Of a stretch of 64,000 nt of DNA, positions 33,433-42,158 are shown piece by piece (within the stretch, counting starts at the first letter, position 1; each line of letters begins with the position of its first letter). The stretch is from Croceibacter atlanticus HTCC2559 (lineage in GTDB: Bacteria > Bacteroidota > Bacteroidia > Flavobacteriales > Flavobacteriaceae), in contig NC_014230.1 of assembly GCF_000196315.1 (NCBI RefSeq), positions 1,322,001 through 1,386,000 of the forward strand, given 5' to 3'. The notes beneath the pieces are model-generated. The model did not search any database, had not been told where the DNA came from, and was given only the letters and a program-made list of their open reading frames with translations. Position numbers and translations under genes: made by a program.

Positions 33433-34265
33433 TAGACCGTAGTTTTGTGTTTAGGTGTATAAAAAAACATAAAATAAATACCAGCAATTATAAACGGTAT
33501 ACTTAACAGTTGGCCAGTGTTTAATCCTAAGACCCAATCTTCACGACCTGTAACTTGTTCTACTTTTATATATTCAACAATAAATCTTACAGACCAAAGT
33601 AAGGTTAAAAAGAGACCAAAGATAAAACCAGTTTGCTTGCGCTTTTCTGTTTTCCAATATACTAACATTAGAATGATGAACACAATAACATAACCAGCTG
33701 CTTCATATAGTTGACCTGGATGACGCGCAAAGGTTTCACCATACTTAGCAAATATAACACCATAATCGCCATTGGTTGGCTTACCTATCATTTCTGAATT
33801 AAAGAAGTTTCCTAATCTAACAAAAACACCACCAATTGCTACAGGCATAACAATACGGTCTAACACCCATAACACATGTTTTTTAAGAACATTCTTAGCA
33901 TAAAAATACATAGCTATAATTACCGCAATGGCTGCACCGTGACTTGCTAAGCCTCTAAAGCCTGTAAAGCTAAACTCAGGTTGTGTTTGTATTGGTAGTA
34001 TAACTGCTAAAGGGTCTTCCCAAAGTAATTCTGTTTGGTAAAATAAAACATGTCCTAATCGAGCACCAATTAAGGTGGCTATTACTGTATATATAAATAT
34101 AGAGTCTAATTTTTCTTGAGATACATTTTCTCTGTTATATATACGTTTCATTAAGTACCAGCCAATAGTAAAGGCAATAACAAACATTAAGCTATAGTAG
34201 CGTATAACGAAGAAACCAAGGTCGATACCTTCAGAAGGATTCCAGGTAATTTGGGAAGCAATCAT
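33432..34265 (-). CDS. lgt: Prolipoprotein diacylglyceryl transferase
   Basis: This 277-residue inner membrane enzyme adds diacylglycerol to the lipobox Cys of prolipoproteins. Seven membrane helices can be drawn. The Lgt signature is GGVFVRLGNFFNSEMIGKPT; ARHPGQLYEA is the second conserved loop, and GARLGHVLFY lies in an earlier helix. The length is normal. It overlaps the DUF192 lipoprotein gene by one base. Many lipoproteins in this window (at 17522, 18439, 30276, 32224 and 32962) would be its substrates. Confidence 0.96.
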   Translation of the reverse strand: MIASQITWNPSEGIDLGFFVIRYYSLMFVIAFTIGWYLMKRIYNRENVSQEKLDSIFIYTVIATLIGARLGHVLFYQTELLWEDPLAVILPIQTQPEFSFTGFRGLASHGAAIAVIIAMYFYAKNVLKKHVLWVLDRIVMPVAIGGVFVRLGNFFNSEMIGKPTNGDYGVIFAKYGETFARHPGQLYEAAGYVIVFIILMLVYWKTEKRKQTGFIFGLFLTLLWSVRFIVEYIKVEQVTGREDWVLGLNTGQLLSIPFIIAGIYFMFFYTPKHKTTV

Positions 34266-34346
34266 GTATTATGTTTTATTTTTTGAAGCGGTAAAGATAA
34301 CGTTATTATCTGTGATGCTATTTTAAAAGCAGATTAGCTTAAACTA

Positions 34347-35414
34347 TTAATTTATTTTAGTGCGCATATTTACATCTTCGTAATTGCGTTTCACAAACTC
34401 TAAAGCTGTTTTTAATATTTGCCCCATAGATCTTGCTCGTTTAAACTTAACATCCTTTGTGAAATCTAAAAGCTCTTTTCTAAGTTTATGTACATGTTCT
34501 TTGTTAGAAATGTTATCACTGTTTATACATCTCATAAGCTCTCTATAGCGGCCTTTAGATAAGATGATTCGTTTTGCTATAAGGGAACGTTCTTCCTTAA
34601 TATATTGCTCTATAGATGTGTTTTCAAGATGGTCTGTCACCAGTTCAACCATTGTGAAATTTTCTTTGAAAAACTGTGGTCTATACACTTTAAGTTTGCC
34701 TTCAAAGCATTGTTGGTCAAAATCTATAGCGCGAATTTGGTATTCTACGTGATCAAAATCGTGAGTTGGTACAATTACATAATTATAACTTCTCATATCA
34801 CCAAGCAATCTAATCATGCAGCGCTCATTAAATTTTACAAACTGTTTTGCAATTTGTGTTTTTGCGCGATCATCACATTCCGGAAGCTCATTCTGTATAA
34901 AAACATCTCCAGGAATTCCTGCAATGTGTTCTTCAATTAAGGTATCCTTATAAACTAAAAATGTAATTCGATGAGGAGATAGAAGGTGTTCAAACTCTAG
35001 CCCGTAAATTCTAGAGGCATCTGCCTTCTTTACATAAAAGTATGTAAAACTATCATTTAAAACATTTCTAATCTTAATTCTAAATGGCTTAGAGTTTCCA
35101 AACGTACAATAATCTATAGCATCAATATTTAAATATTGAAAGGAGTCGTCACTACCATCAGAATGTAAGATGGTGTAAATTTTCTTTAAACTTTCATCTA
35201 TGCTATCACGTTCATAATCTGCGTAATAGCAACGTACCCAATAGGTGTCTTCGTCGTGTTGGTCATAGACGACAACACTCCCTTGAAACCTTAAAAGATC
35301 ATCATAAAACACAGGAATCTTTATGCTTCTGCTATACTTTTCTAAATACGCCTGTAGCTTTTCGTTTATAGGAAACGTAGGCTTTTTCTTAGACATTAAT
35401 TTTTCCTCTACCAT
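34347..35414 (-). CDS. Hypothetical protein with kinase-like motif order
   Basis: A 355-residue soluble protein with no signal peptide. An alternative start is Met7 (MSKKKPTF). No family was recognised. Between residues 120 and 235 the motif order recalls a kinase fold: Lys129/Lys130 in FYVKKAD, a hinge-like stretch near 152-172 (FLVYKDTLIEEHIAG), a catalytic-loop-like GDMRSYNYVIV with Asp206 and Asn211, and AIDFD (Asp231, Asp233) where the metal-binding DFG would be. The C-terminal third is helical and basic. It stands alone between lgt and the ABC genes. The kinase idea is inference; plain hypothetical is the safe label. Confidence 0.6.
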   Translation of the reverse strand: MVEEKLMSKKKPTFPINEKLQAYLEKYSRSIKIPVFYDDLLRFQGSVVVYDQHDEDTYWVRCYYADYERDSIDESLKKIYTILHSDGSDDSFQYLNIDAIDYCTFGNSKPFRIKIRNVLNDSFTYFYVKKADASRIYGLEFEHLLSPHRITFLVYKDTLIEEHIAGIPGDVFIQNELPECDDRAKTQIAKQFVKFNERCMIRLLGDMRSYNYVIVPTHDFDHVEYQIRAIDFDQQCFEGKLKVYRPQFFKENFTMVELVTDHLENTSIEQYIKEERSLIAKRIILSKGRYRELMRCINSDNISNKEHVHKLRKELLDFTKDVKFKRARSMGQILKTALEFVKRNYEDVNMRTKIN

Positions 35415-35546
35415 CTTGAAATAATACGATTAATTCTTTTAAATATCAATACTTAAATAATAAACTAATGCTAATAATCTTGTGCGGAATCTCTGATTAT
35501 AATTTTGCTGAGGCGTTATAATTTCTTGTAGTTTTACCTAAAACCT

Positions 35547-35569
35547 TACTTGTAACAATTTAACAAGTA
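35547..35569. repeat. Inverted repeat upstream of the ABC transporter genes
   Basis: TACTTGT (35547-35553) and ACAAGTA (35563-35569) are perfect inverted repeats with 9 bases between, 34 bases before the TTG start of the ATPase gene. This is a possible operator for control of the transporter. Confidence 0.4.
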
Positions 35570-35602
35570 GGACGTCATACAGTTAAACCAACCTATATTA
35601 TT

Positions 35603-36502
35603 TTGGAAACAATTCTTAAACTTAACAATCTCACCAAGCATTTTGGACCTGTAAAAGCAGTAAACGATTTATCTTTTACAATTGAAAAAGGTAATGTGTA
35701 TGGTATACTAGGCCCAAACGGAAGCGGAAAATCTACTACTTTGGGTATCGTGCTAAATGTTGTTAATAAGACTTCTGGAGAGTTTCAGTGGTTTGATGGT
35801 AACATGACAACACATAATGCCTTGAAGAAAGTTGGAGCAATTATAGAGCGCCCTAACTTTTACCCTTACATGACTGCAAAACAAAATTTAGAGCTGGTTT
35901 GTAAGATTAAAAATGTAGAGCACGCAAATATTGATGAGAAGCTTGAAATTGTTGGCCTTCTAGATAGAAAGAACAGTAAGTTTAGTACCTTTTCTTTAGG
36001 TATGAAACAACGTCTTGCAATTGCATCTGCGTTATTAAATAATCCTGAAATTTTAATTTTAGATGAGCCAACTAATGGATTAGATCCTCAAGGAATTCAT
36101 CAAATACGAGAGATTATAAGAAAAATAGCATCTATGGGCACTACCATTTTACTAGCGTCTCATTTATTAGACGAGGTTGAAAAAGTATGCTCTCACGTGG
36201 TTATAATTAGAAAAGGCGTAAAACTTTACTCTGGACGAGTAGATGAAATGAATGCAAGTCACGGATTTTTCGAACTTAAAGCAGAAGATACTACAAAGCT
36301 TGAAACTTTCTTAAAAACTAACACAGCTTTCGGCTCAATAAAGAAAGAAGAAGGATTGCTTATAGCATTCCTAAATGAACCGATGGAGTCATTTGAGTTT
36401 AATAAATTATGCTTTGAGAATGGTATAGTGTTATCTCACTTAAATAAAAGAAAAGAAAGCCTAGAAGAACAATTCCTACAATTGACAAACCAAATTAGCT
36501 AA
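35603..36502 (+). CDS. ABC transporter ATP-binding protein
   Basis: A 299-residue ATPase. The start is TTG at 35603 (METILKLNNLTKHFG), which matches how such proteins usually begin; no in-frame ATG lies near. The Walker A is GILGPNGSGKSTT, the signature FSLGMKQRLAIASALL, Walker B EILILDEPTNGLDPQG, and the H-loop LLASHLL. A C-terminal extension of about 80 residues is as in the BcrA/NatA-type drug and Na+ export ATPases. The permease gene follows after 5 bases. The substrate is unknown. Confidence 0.9.
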   Translation: METILKLNNLTKHFGPVKAVNDLSFTIEKGNVYGILGPNGSGKSTTLGIVLNVVNKTSGEFQWFDGNMTTHNALKKVGAIIERPNFYPYMTAKQNLELVCKIKNVEHANIDEKLEIVGLLDRKNSKFSTFSLGMKQRLAIASALLNNPEILILDEPTNGLDPQGIHQIREIIRKIASMGTTILLASHLLDEVEKVCSHVVIIRKGVKLYSGRVDEMNASHGFFELKAEDTTKLETFLKTNTAFGSIKKEEGLLIAFLNEPMESFEFNKLCFENGIVLSHLNKRKESLEEQFLQLTNQIS

Positions 36503-36507
36503 ACCAC

Positions 36508-37344
36508 ATGTTACGACTTTTAAATATTGAATTTCAAAAATTAAGATATAGCAAAAGTGCACGTGTCTTAAGTATCATCTATTTTATATTAATCACCTTT
36601 ATAGCATTAATAGCTTCAATTGAGTTTAATTTCGGGAATGTAAATTTTAGAATTGCAGATCAAGGAATTTTCAATTTTCCATTTATATGGCATTTTAACA
36701 CTTACATAGCTGCATTGCTCAAATTGTTTTTAGCAATTGTAATTGTATCTATGATGAGTAATGAGTATAGTAACCGTACCTTAAAACAAAACCTTATTGA
36801 TGGGTTGAGCAAAAAGGAATTTGTGCTGTCTAAATTTTATACAGTTTTGGTGTTTGCCTTAATTTCAACTGTATTTGTTTTCTTGGTATCTGTTGTTTTA
36901 GGAACTTTCTTTTCAGACTATACAGAGTTTAGCATCGTTATAAGAGATATGGATTACCTACTGGCATATTTCTTTAAACTCACTGCATTCTTTTCTTTTT
37001 GTATGTTTTTAGGTGTGTTGGTTAAACGTTCTGCTTTTGCATTAGGGTTTCTTTTTGTGTGGTGGATAGCAGAAAGTATTATCTATGCTTTATTGAAATT
37101 TCAGGTTTTTAAAGGTTCAAACACAGCAGAGTCTATAGTTCAGTTTTTTCCTTTAGAGGCAATGTCTAATCTAATAAAAGAGCCATTCTCGAGACTAGGA
37201 GCAGTTCAATCTGCAGCCAACCAGTTAGGAGAAGCGTTTACCAAAGATTATGATATTCACTGGTATCAAATTATTATAGTATCTGTTTGGATATTCTTAT
37301 TTGTATGGATGTCTTTAGGATTACTTAAAAAGCGAGACCTATAA
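36508..37344 (+). CDS. ABC-2-type transporter permease
   Basis: A 278-residue membrane protein with about six hydrophobic segments, beginning MLRLLNIEFQKLRYSKSARV, the usual cytoplasmic start of ABC-2 permeases, then IIYFILITFIALIA. NEYSNRTLKQNLIDGLSKKEF after the second helix is the typical conserved loop. It pairs with the ATPase encoded 5 bases upstream as a two-gene exporter or importer. It is followed after 32 bases by a gene for a type IX secreted protein that has its own -7 box, so a functional link is not implied. Confidence 0.88.
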   Translation: MLRLLNIEFQKLRYSKSARVLSIIYFILITFIALIASIEFNFGNVNFRIADQGIFNFPFIWHFNTYIAALLKLFLAIVIVSMMSNEYSNRTLKQNLIDGLSKKEFVLSKFYTVLVFALISTVFVFLVSVVLGTFFSDYTEFSIVIRDMDYLLAYFFKLTAFFSFCMFLGVLVKRSAFALGFLFVWWIAESIIYALLKFQVFKGSNTAESIVQFFPLEAMSNLIKEPFSRLGAVQSAANQLGEAFTKDYDIHWYQIIIVSVWIFLFVWMSLGLLKKRDL

Positions 37345-37358
37345 ACGTAATTATTTGA

Positions 37359-37366
37359 TATATTTG
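37359..37366 (+). promoter_or_regulatory. -7 promoter element of the first type IX cargo gene
   Basis: TATATTTG matches TAnnTTTG and lies 10 bases before the ATG at 37377, within the short gap after the permease gene. Confidence 0.45.
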
Positions 37367-37376
37367 GAAACTTGCT

Positions 37377-39998
37377 ATGAAAAAATATATCTTAATTTTA
37401 TGCTCCTTATTTTTAGGGGTAACTCTTCATGCCCAAGGTGAGGCAAATAACTGGTACTTTGGTGGTAATGCTGGAGTTACATTTAATACTACACCACCAA
37501 GTGCACTAACAGATGGAAGATTGGTAACCACCGAAGGGTGCTCAACCATATCAGATGTTAATGGAAATCTTCAATTTTATTCTGATGGGCGTTCTGTATG
37601 GAACAGAAACCACCAAAAGATGTCTAATGGAGACTACAACACTGGACAAGGTTTATTAGGAGATCCTTCTAGTACCTCGAGTGCCTTAATAGTACCGCAT
37701 CCAGGTTTAGATGGTATTTATTACATTTTTGCTGTAGATGAGCCTCATCACGACAACGCAGCTGCATTTCCAGGACAAGGTCCAGCACTCCAAAATGGTA
37801 ACCCTACTGGAGACGGAAACTATACAGATGTAAATGATGGTGTTCCAAATATAGATGATGGGTTTAATAATGGATTTACATATTCTGTAGTAGATATGTC
37901 TTTAAATAATGGATTGGGAGATGTTGTAGCTTCAGAAAAAAATATTCAGTTAGAAACCTTCAATCCAAATTTTAATAATCAAGCCAAATTTAAATGTTCA
38001 GAAAAAGTCACTGCAGTAAGAGGTGCAGTTTGTGGTGAGGTTTGGGTAATTACACATTTTATAAATAAGTTTTACGCTTTTAAGGTAGACTCAAGTGGTC
38101 TGGATACTACTCCAGTAATTTCAGAAGTAGGTCCAGCTGTTACAACATCAAATTACAGAAGAGCAGCTTTGGGGTATATGAAAGCTTCTCCAGATGGAAA
38201 CCGTATAGCAGTTGCACATAATACATTTACTTATTTTCCTCCAAATGTTTCAGATGAAGGTGATGGTGGTGTGTATTTATATGATTTTGATAGAAATACA
38301 GGTGTAGTTTCTAATAATCAGGAGTTATATCAAGGTGCTTCAGCATATGGTGTTGAGTTTTCAGCAAACTCAGAACGACTTTTTGCCTCAATGAGCTCAC
38401 CAGAATTATTTTCAACCTTACACCAATGGGATTTATCAGCGGCTAATATTCCGAATTCAAGAGTTGAGTTGTTTGGACCTTCTGGTGGTGGTTCTTTGTT
38501 TTCTATGCAATTAGCGCCAAACGGGAAAATTTATGTGTCTTCATTCGGCTCAAACAATTTAATGGTAATTAATAACCCTGAAGAATTAGGGAACGATGTA
38601 AATTTTGCAACAGATGTGTCTGGTGGCGCAATTAACCTTCAAGGTGGTGAAGCTAGGCTAGGACTGCCTCCGTTTATACAGTCTTTTTTAACGAGCAAAG
38701 TAAATATAATTAACAACACAGCCTCAACAGATGATACTGAGGAGCATTTAGAGTTATGTGAAAGTGATAACTACACACTTGTAACAGAAAATATTCCTGG
38801 TGTTAATTATGTCTGGTATAAAGACGATGTTTTAATTGCTGGAGAAACAGATAATACTTTACAAATTTCCAGACCAAATAATGGCGAAACCTTACCTTAT
38901 ACAGAAAATTACAGATTAGAGATAGACTTAAATAATGGAGATTGCCCATTGTTTGGTGTTGCAGAAGTTACCTATTATGAAACTCCTGAAGCTACTATGC
39001 CTATGGATATAAGTTTGTGTGATGAGGATAATGATGGCCAGGAACAATATAATTTAGGTGCTCAAAATGCAGAGATTTTAACGGGACAAACAAATCCTAA
39101 CTTCTTGGTGACTTATCACAGTAATCAAGCAGATGCAGAAAATGGTTTAAACCCTATTAATATAAATTATACAGTATCAGAAACCTTACAAACTATTTAT
39201 GCAAGAGTAGAAAACACTAATAACAGAAACTGTTTTGATACTACAAGTTTTGAAATTGAACTATTCTCAATTTCTCAGTTTGGAGATGACGAAGAGATAA
39301 TCTATTGTTTAGAAGATTTACCAGAAACAGTGCAACTTAACTCAGGTATACCAGTTTCCGAGATACAAGATTATTCATTTGTATGGCAGCCAAGTAATGA
39401 AACAACACCTTCTATTTCTACAACAGAGTTGGTAACTCATACAGTTACAATTACTAACACGATTACTGGATGTAGTTATGAAAAATCATTTACTATTACC
39501 GCTTCAAACCAAGCGCAAAACATCACGTTCGAGATTTCAGATTTTAGTGAGCAAAATACAATTATGGTCAACTTGGGAACAGAAAGTATAGGAGACTATG
39601 AGTTTGCACTAAACTCTGAAAGTGGTCCATTTCAAGATGACCCAACATTTACAAATGTGCCACCAGGTTTTTATGACATCTTTGTGAGAGATAAAAATGG
39701 TTGTGGTGTTAGCGCTCGGTTAGATATAGGAGTACTAGGTTTTATGACATTCTTTACGCCTAATGCAGATGGTTTTAATGATGTGTGGAGACTAGTAGGT
39801 GTGTCAAGACAACGCGAAGCCAATGCCAGAGTAAATATTTTTGATCGCTACGGTAAATTGCTAAAATCTTTTGCTGCAGGAACAGGTTCCTGGAACGGTA
39901 ATTTTAATGGTAATCCTATGCCATCCGGAGATTATTGGTTTCAAATTATTTTAGAAGATGGCACGCAATACAGATCTAATTTTACTCTAAAACGTTAA
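37377..39998 (+). CDS. Secreted protein with type B sorting domain of the type IX secretion system (1)
   Basis: An 873-residue exported protein with signal peptide YILILCSLFLGVTLHAQ. The N-terminal part (about 20-440) has features of a beta-propeller: NNWYFGGNAGVTFNT, GNLQFYSDGRSVWNRN, LGYMKASPDGNRIAVA. Ig-like and repeat-like segments follow (about 460-720). The last 90 residues are a type B C-terminal domain: FFTPNADGFNDVWRL, FDRYGKLLKSF, GSWNGNFNG, PSGDYWFQI and a final FTLKR. Such domains direct export across the outer membrane and surface attachment. Two more cargo genes follow. An adhesin or a matrix-binding role is possible; the ligand is unknown. Confidence 0.9.
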   Translation: MKKYILILCSLFLGVTLHAQGEANNWYFGGNAGVTFNTTPPSALTDGRLVTTEGCSTISDVNGNLQFYSDGRSVWNRNHQKMSNGDYNTGQGLLGDPSSTSSALIVPHPGLDGIYYIFAVDEPHHDNAAAFPGQGPALQNGNPTGDGNYTDVNDGVPNIDDGFNNGFTYSVVDMSLNNGLGDVVASEKNIQLETFNPNFNNQAKFKCSEKVTAVRGAVCGEVWVITHFINKFYAFKVDSSGLDTTPVISEVGPAVTTSNYRRAALGYMKASPDGNRIAVAHNTFTYFPPNVSDEGDGGVYLYDFDRNTGVVSNNQELYQGASAYGVEFSANSERLFASMSSPELFSTLHQWDLSAANIPNSRVELFGPSGGGSLFSMQLAPNGKIYVSSFGSNNLMVINNPEELGNDVNFATDVSGGAINLQGGEARLGLPPFIQSFLTSKVNIINNTASTDDTEEHLELCESDNYTLVTENIPGVNYVWYKDDVLIAGETDNTLQISRPNNGETLPYTENYRLEIDLNNGDCPLFGVAEVTYYETPEATMPMDISLCDEDNDGQEQYNLGAQNAEILTGQTNPNFLVTYHSNQADAENGLNPININYTVSETLQTIYARVENTNNRNCFDTTSFEIELFSISQFGDDEEIIYCLEDLPETVQLNSGIPVSEIQDYSFVWQPSNETTPSISTTELVTHTVTITNTITGCSYEKSFTITASNQAQNITFEISDFSEQNTIMVNLGTESIGDYEFALNSESGPFQDDPTFTNVPPGFYDIFVRDKNGCGVSARLDIGVLGFMTFFTPNADGFNDVWRLVGVSRQREANARVNIFDRYGKLLKSFAAGTGSWNGNFNGNPMPSGDYWFQIILEDGTQYRSNFTLKR

Positions 39999-40002
39999 CT
40001 TT

Positions 40003-40021
40003 ATAGACCAATTTGGTCTAT
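40003..40021 (+). other. Palindrome covering the start codon of the second cargo gene
   Basis: ATAGACCAA (40003-40011) and TTGGTCTAT (40013-40021) are perfect inverted repeats around one base, and the ATG at 40020 overlaps the right arm. In mRNA the hairpin would hide the start codon, which could tie translation to ribosomes arriving from the gene 21 bases upstream. The same sequence could instead be a DNA-protein site. Confidence 0.5.
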
Positions 40022-42089
40022 GAGGTACATCTTAACTTTCTTAGTATTAGTTTCTTTAATGTCCAATGCGCAAGATATATCCTTGTTGCAGCAACTTAAT
40101 GGGCGTTATGACTATTTAGCTATAGGAAATACCATGAACCAATTTGAAAATGGAGCTAATGGTGTTTGTGTTATTAATACAGAATCTTCTGCAACTCTAA
40201 CAATAAATGATTCTTCTCAAATAATAGCGGCGTACTTATATTGGGCTGGTTCTGGTAGTGGTGATTTTAATGTAATGCTTAACGATATTGAGATAACTGC
40301 AGAGCGTACGTTTAGTGATTCCCTAGATGCTACTCGGGAGTTTTTTGCTGCATTTGCAGATGTATCAGGTCAAATAATTAATACAGGAACAGGAAACTAT
40401 ACATTAAGTCAATTAGATCTTACTGATGCTATAGGACCATACTGTTCCTCAGGAACAAATTTTGCAGGTTGGGCAATAGTTGTAGTGTATGAAAATGATG
40501 TATTGCCATTAAATCAAGTAAATATCTATGACGGATTACAAAGTGTCCCAGACGAGCTCACCATAACACTTAATAATTTAAATGTTTTAGATAACGAAGG
40601 TGCAAAAATAGGTTTTGTAGCTTGGGAAGGTGACTCGGCTTTAGCGGTAAATGAATCTTTAAGGATAAATGGAAATGTAATAGGTAATCCACCACTAAAC
40701 CCTAGTACAAATGCTTTTAATGGCACTAATAGTTTTACGGGAAACCAAGATCTATATAATATGGATATAGATGTATATGACCTGCAGAACAATATAGAAA
40801 TAGGGGATCAAAGTGCTGAGATTTCTCTTACTAGTGGTCAAGATTTTGTGATGATTAATAATGTTATTACAGTATTAAACAGTCAACTGCCAGAAGCTAC
40901 AATAGCAATAAATGCTATTAGTCGAGACTGTTTTTCTAGAGTTGTGAATCTTAATTACACGGTTTTTAACAGCAATAGTACAGATGTTCTGCCTGCCTTC
41001 ACGCCAATTGCTTTTTATATAGAAGATGAGTTGGTGGCAACATCTGAAACCCAAAATAACATTCCTATTGGTGGTAGTGAAACATATTCAATTTCTGTTA
41101 TGATTCCTGAAAATAGCCCAAACACTGCTACTGTAATTGCATCTGTTGATGATAATGGTTTTGGTGAAGGTACAGTTACAGAAAGTAATGAGCTAAATAA
41201 TATAGATGAAGCACCTTATGAGTTATTGCTACCTGCAATAGTTACAGAAGCATTAGATGTAGAGTTATGTGATTCAGGACAAACTGTGTTTTTAGATATT
41301 ACACAACAAGAAATAGATGTGATAGGAAATCAAAGCAATGTTGAGGTAGCTTATTATTTAACTTTAGAAGATGCTGAAGCTTCTACTAATGCTATTTTAA
41401 ACCCTTCAGATCTCGAAATAACAGAATCTTTGCAAACCATTTTCTATAGTGTTTTTTCAATTAGTGACCCAACGTGTGCCGTTACTTCAAGCTTTCAAGT
41501 GTCTGTTGTGGAGCCACCAGTACCTGTTGCAATACAAGATGTAACAAGTTGTGATTTTGAGAATGTTAATAGTGTGGCTTTTAATTTTAGTGTAATTCAA
41601 ATGCAAATAGAGAATGATAATCCCAATGCAGTTGTGTCTTTTTATACTTCACTAGAAGACGCAGAACAGGCAGAAAATGCTATAGGTCTTAATCCAACGT
41701 TTCAAACAGAAACATTGCCACGTACAGTATATGTTAACATTAGTAATCCTAGTTTTGAGAATTGCTCTGTTATTGAAACTTTTAGGGTTACTACAGAAAA
41801 CTGCGATATAGAAGTGCCTACAGGATTTTCTCCAAATGGAGACCAAACCAATGATACGTTTACGATAGCCGGATTAGACAATTTCTACGAAAACTATGAG
41901 CTAAGAATTTATAACCGTTGGGGAACGTTGGTGTATATAGGAAATAAAAACACAGCAGATTGGGACGGTTTTAGCAATCAGCCATCAATAGGCAAAAAGA
42001 GCTTACCAGTTGGCACCTATTTTTATTGGCTACAATTAGACCCAGAAAAAACAGATATTAAAGTTGGTTGGGTGTATTTAACCCGATGA
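40020..42089 (+). CDS. Secreted protein with type B sorting domain of the type IX secretion system (2)
   Basis: A 689-residue exported protein with signal peptide YILTFLVLVSLMSNAQ. The region of about 20-290 has patterns such as AAYLYWAGSGSGDFNV and NFAGWAIVVVYENDVLP, like the DUF3344-type surface domains. A CARDB-like segment lies near 300-400. The last 95 residues are a type B domain: PTGFSPNGDQTNDTFTI, ELRIYNRWGTLVYIG, WDGFSN, LPVGTYFYWLQL. It follows the first cargo gene by 21 bases; a palindrome overlaps its ATG. It is likely a cell-surface or secreted adhesin-like protein. Confidence 0.88.
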   Translation: MRYILTFLVLVSLMSNAQDISLLQQLNGRYDYLAIGNTMNQFENGANGVCVINTESSATLTINDSSQIIAAYLYWAGSGSGDFNVMLNDIEITAERTFSDSLDATREFFAAFADVSGQIINTGTGNYTLSQLDLTDAIGPYCSSGTNFAGWAIVVVYENDVLPLNQVNIYDGLQSVPDELTITLNNLNVLDNEGAKIGFVAWEGDSALAVNESLRINGNVIGNPPLNPSTNAFNGTNSFTGNQDLYNMDIDVYDLQNNIEIGDQSAEISLTSGQDFVMINNVITVLNSQLPEATIAINAISRDCFSRVVNLNYTVFNSNSTDVLPAFTPIAFYIEDELVATSETQNNIPIGGSETYSISVMIPENSPNTATVIASVDDNGFGEGTVTESNELNNIDEAPYELLLPAIVTEALDVELCDSGQTVFLDITQQEIDVIGNQSNVEVAYYLTLEDAEASTNAILNPSDLEITESLQTIFYSVFSISDPTCAVTSSFQVSVVEPPVPVAIQDVTSCDFENVNSVAFNFSVIQMQIENDNPNAVVSFYTSLEDAEQAENAIGLNPTFQTETLPRTVYVNISNPSFENCSVIETFRVTTENCDIEVPTGFSPNGDQTNDTFTIAGLDNFYENYELRIYNRWGTLVYIGNKNTADWDGFSNQPSIGKKSLPVGTYFYWLQLDPEKTDIKVGWVYLTR

Positions 42090-42140
42090 TTAATGATTAT
42101 AATCTCCTGTTAAATTGCATAGAATCTACGTTCTAGGTTG

Positions 42141-42148
42141 TATTTTTG
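42141..42148 (+). promoter_or_regulatory. -7 promoter element of the third cargo gene
   Basis: TATTTTTG matches TAnnTTTG. It lies inside the longest possible reading frame (from TTG at 42138) and 10 bases before the TTG at 42159, which makes 42159 or the GTG at 42165 the likely start. Confidence 0.6.
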
Positions 42149-42158
42149 CAAAAAAAAA

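Noticed and set aside
34297-34306. ATAACGTTAT palindrome before lgt
   Set aside because: Ten AT-rich bases are easily symmetrical by chance in this genome, and it does not sit at a recognisable promoter.
42138-42158. TTG at 42138 as start of the third cargo protein
   Set aside because: It would put the -7 box TATTTTTG inside the gene and add non-signal residues (YFCKKK) before the signal peptide.
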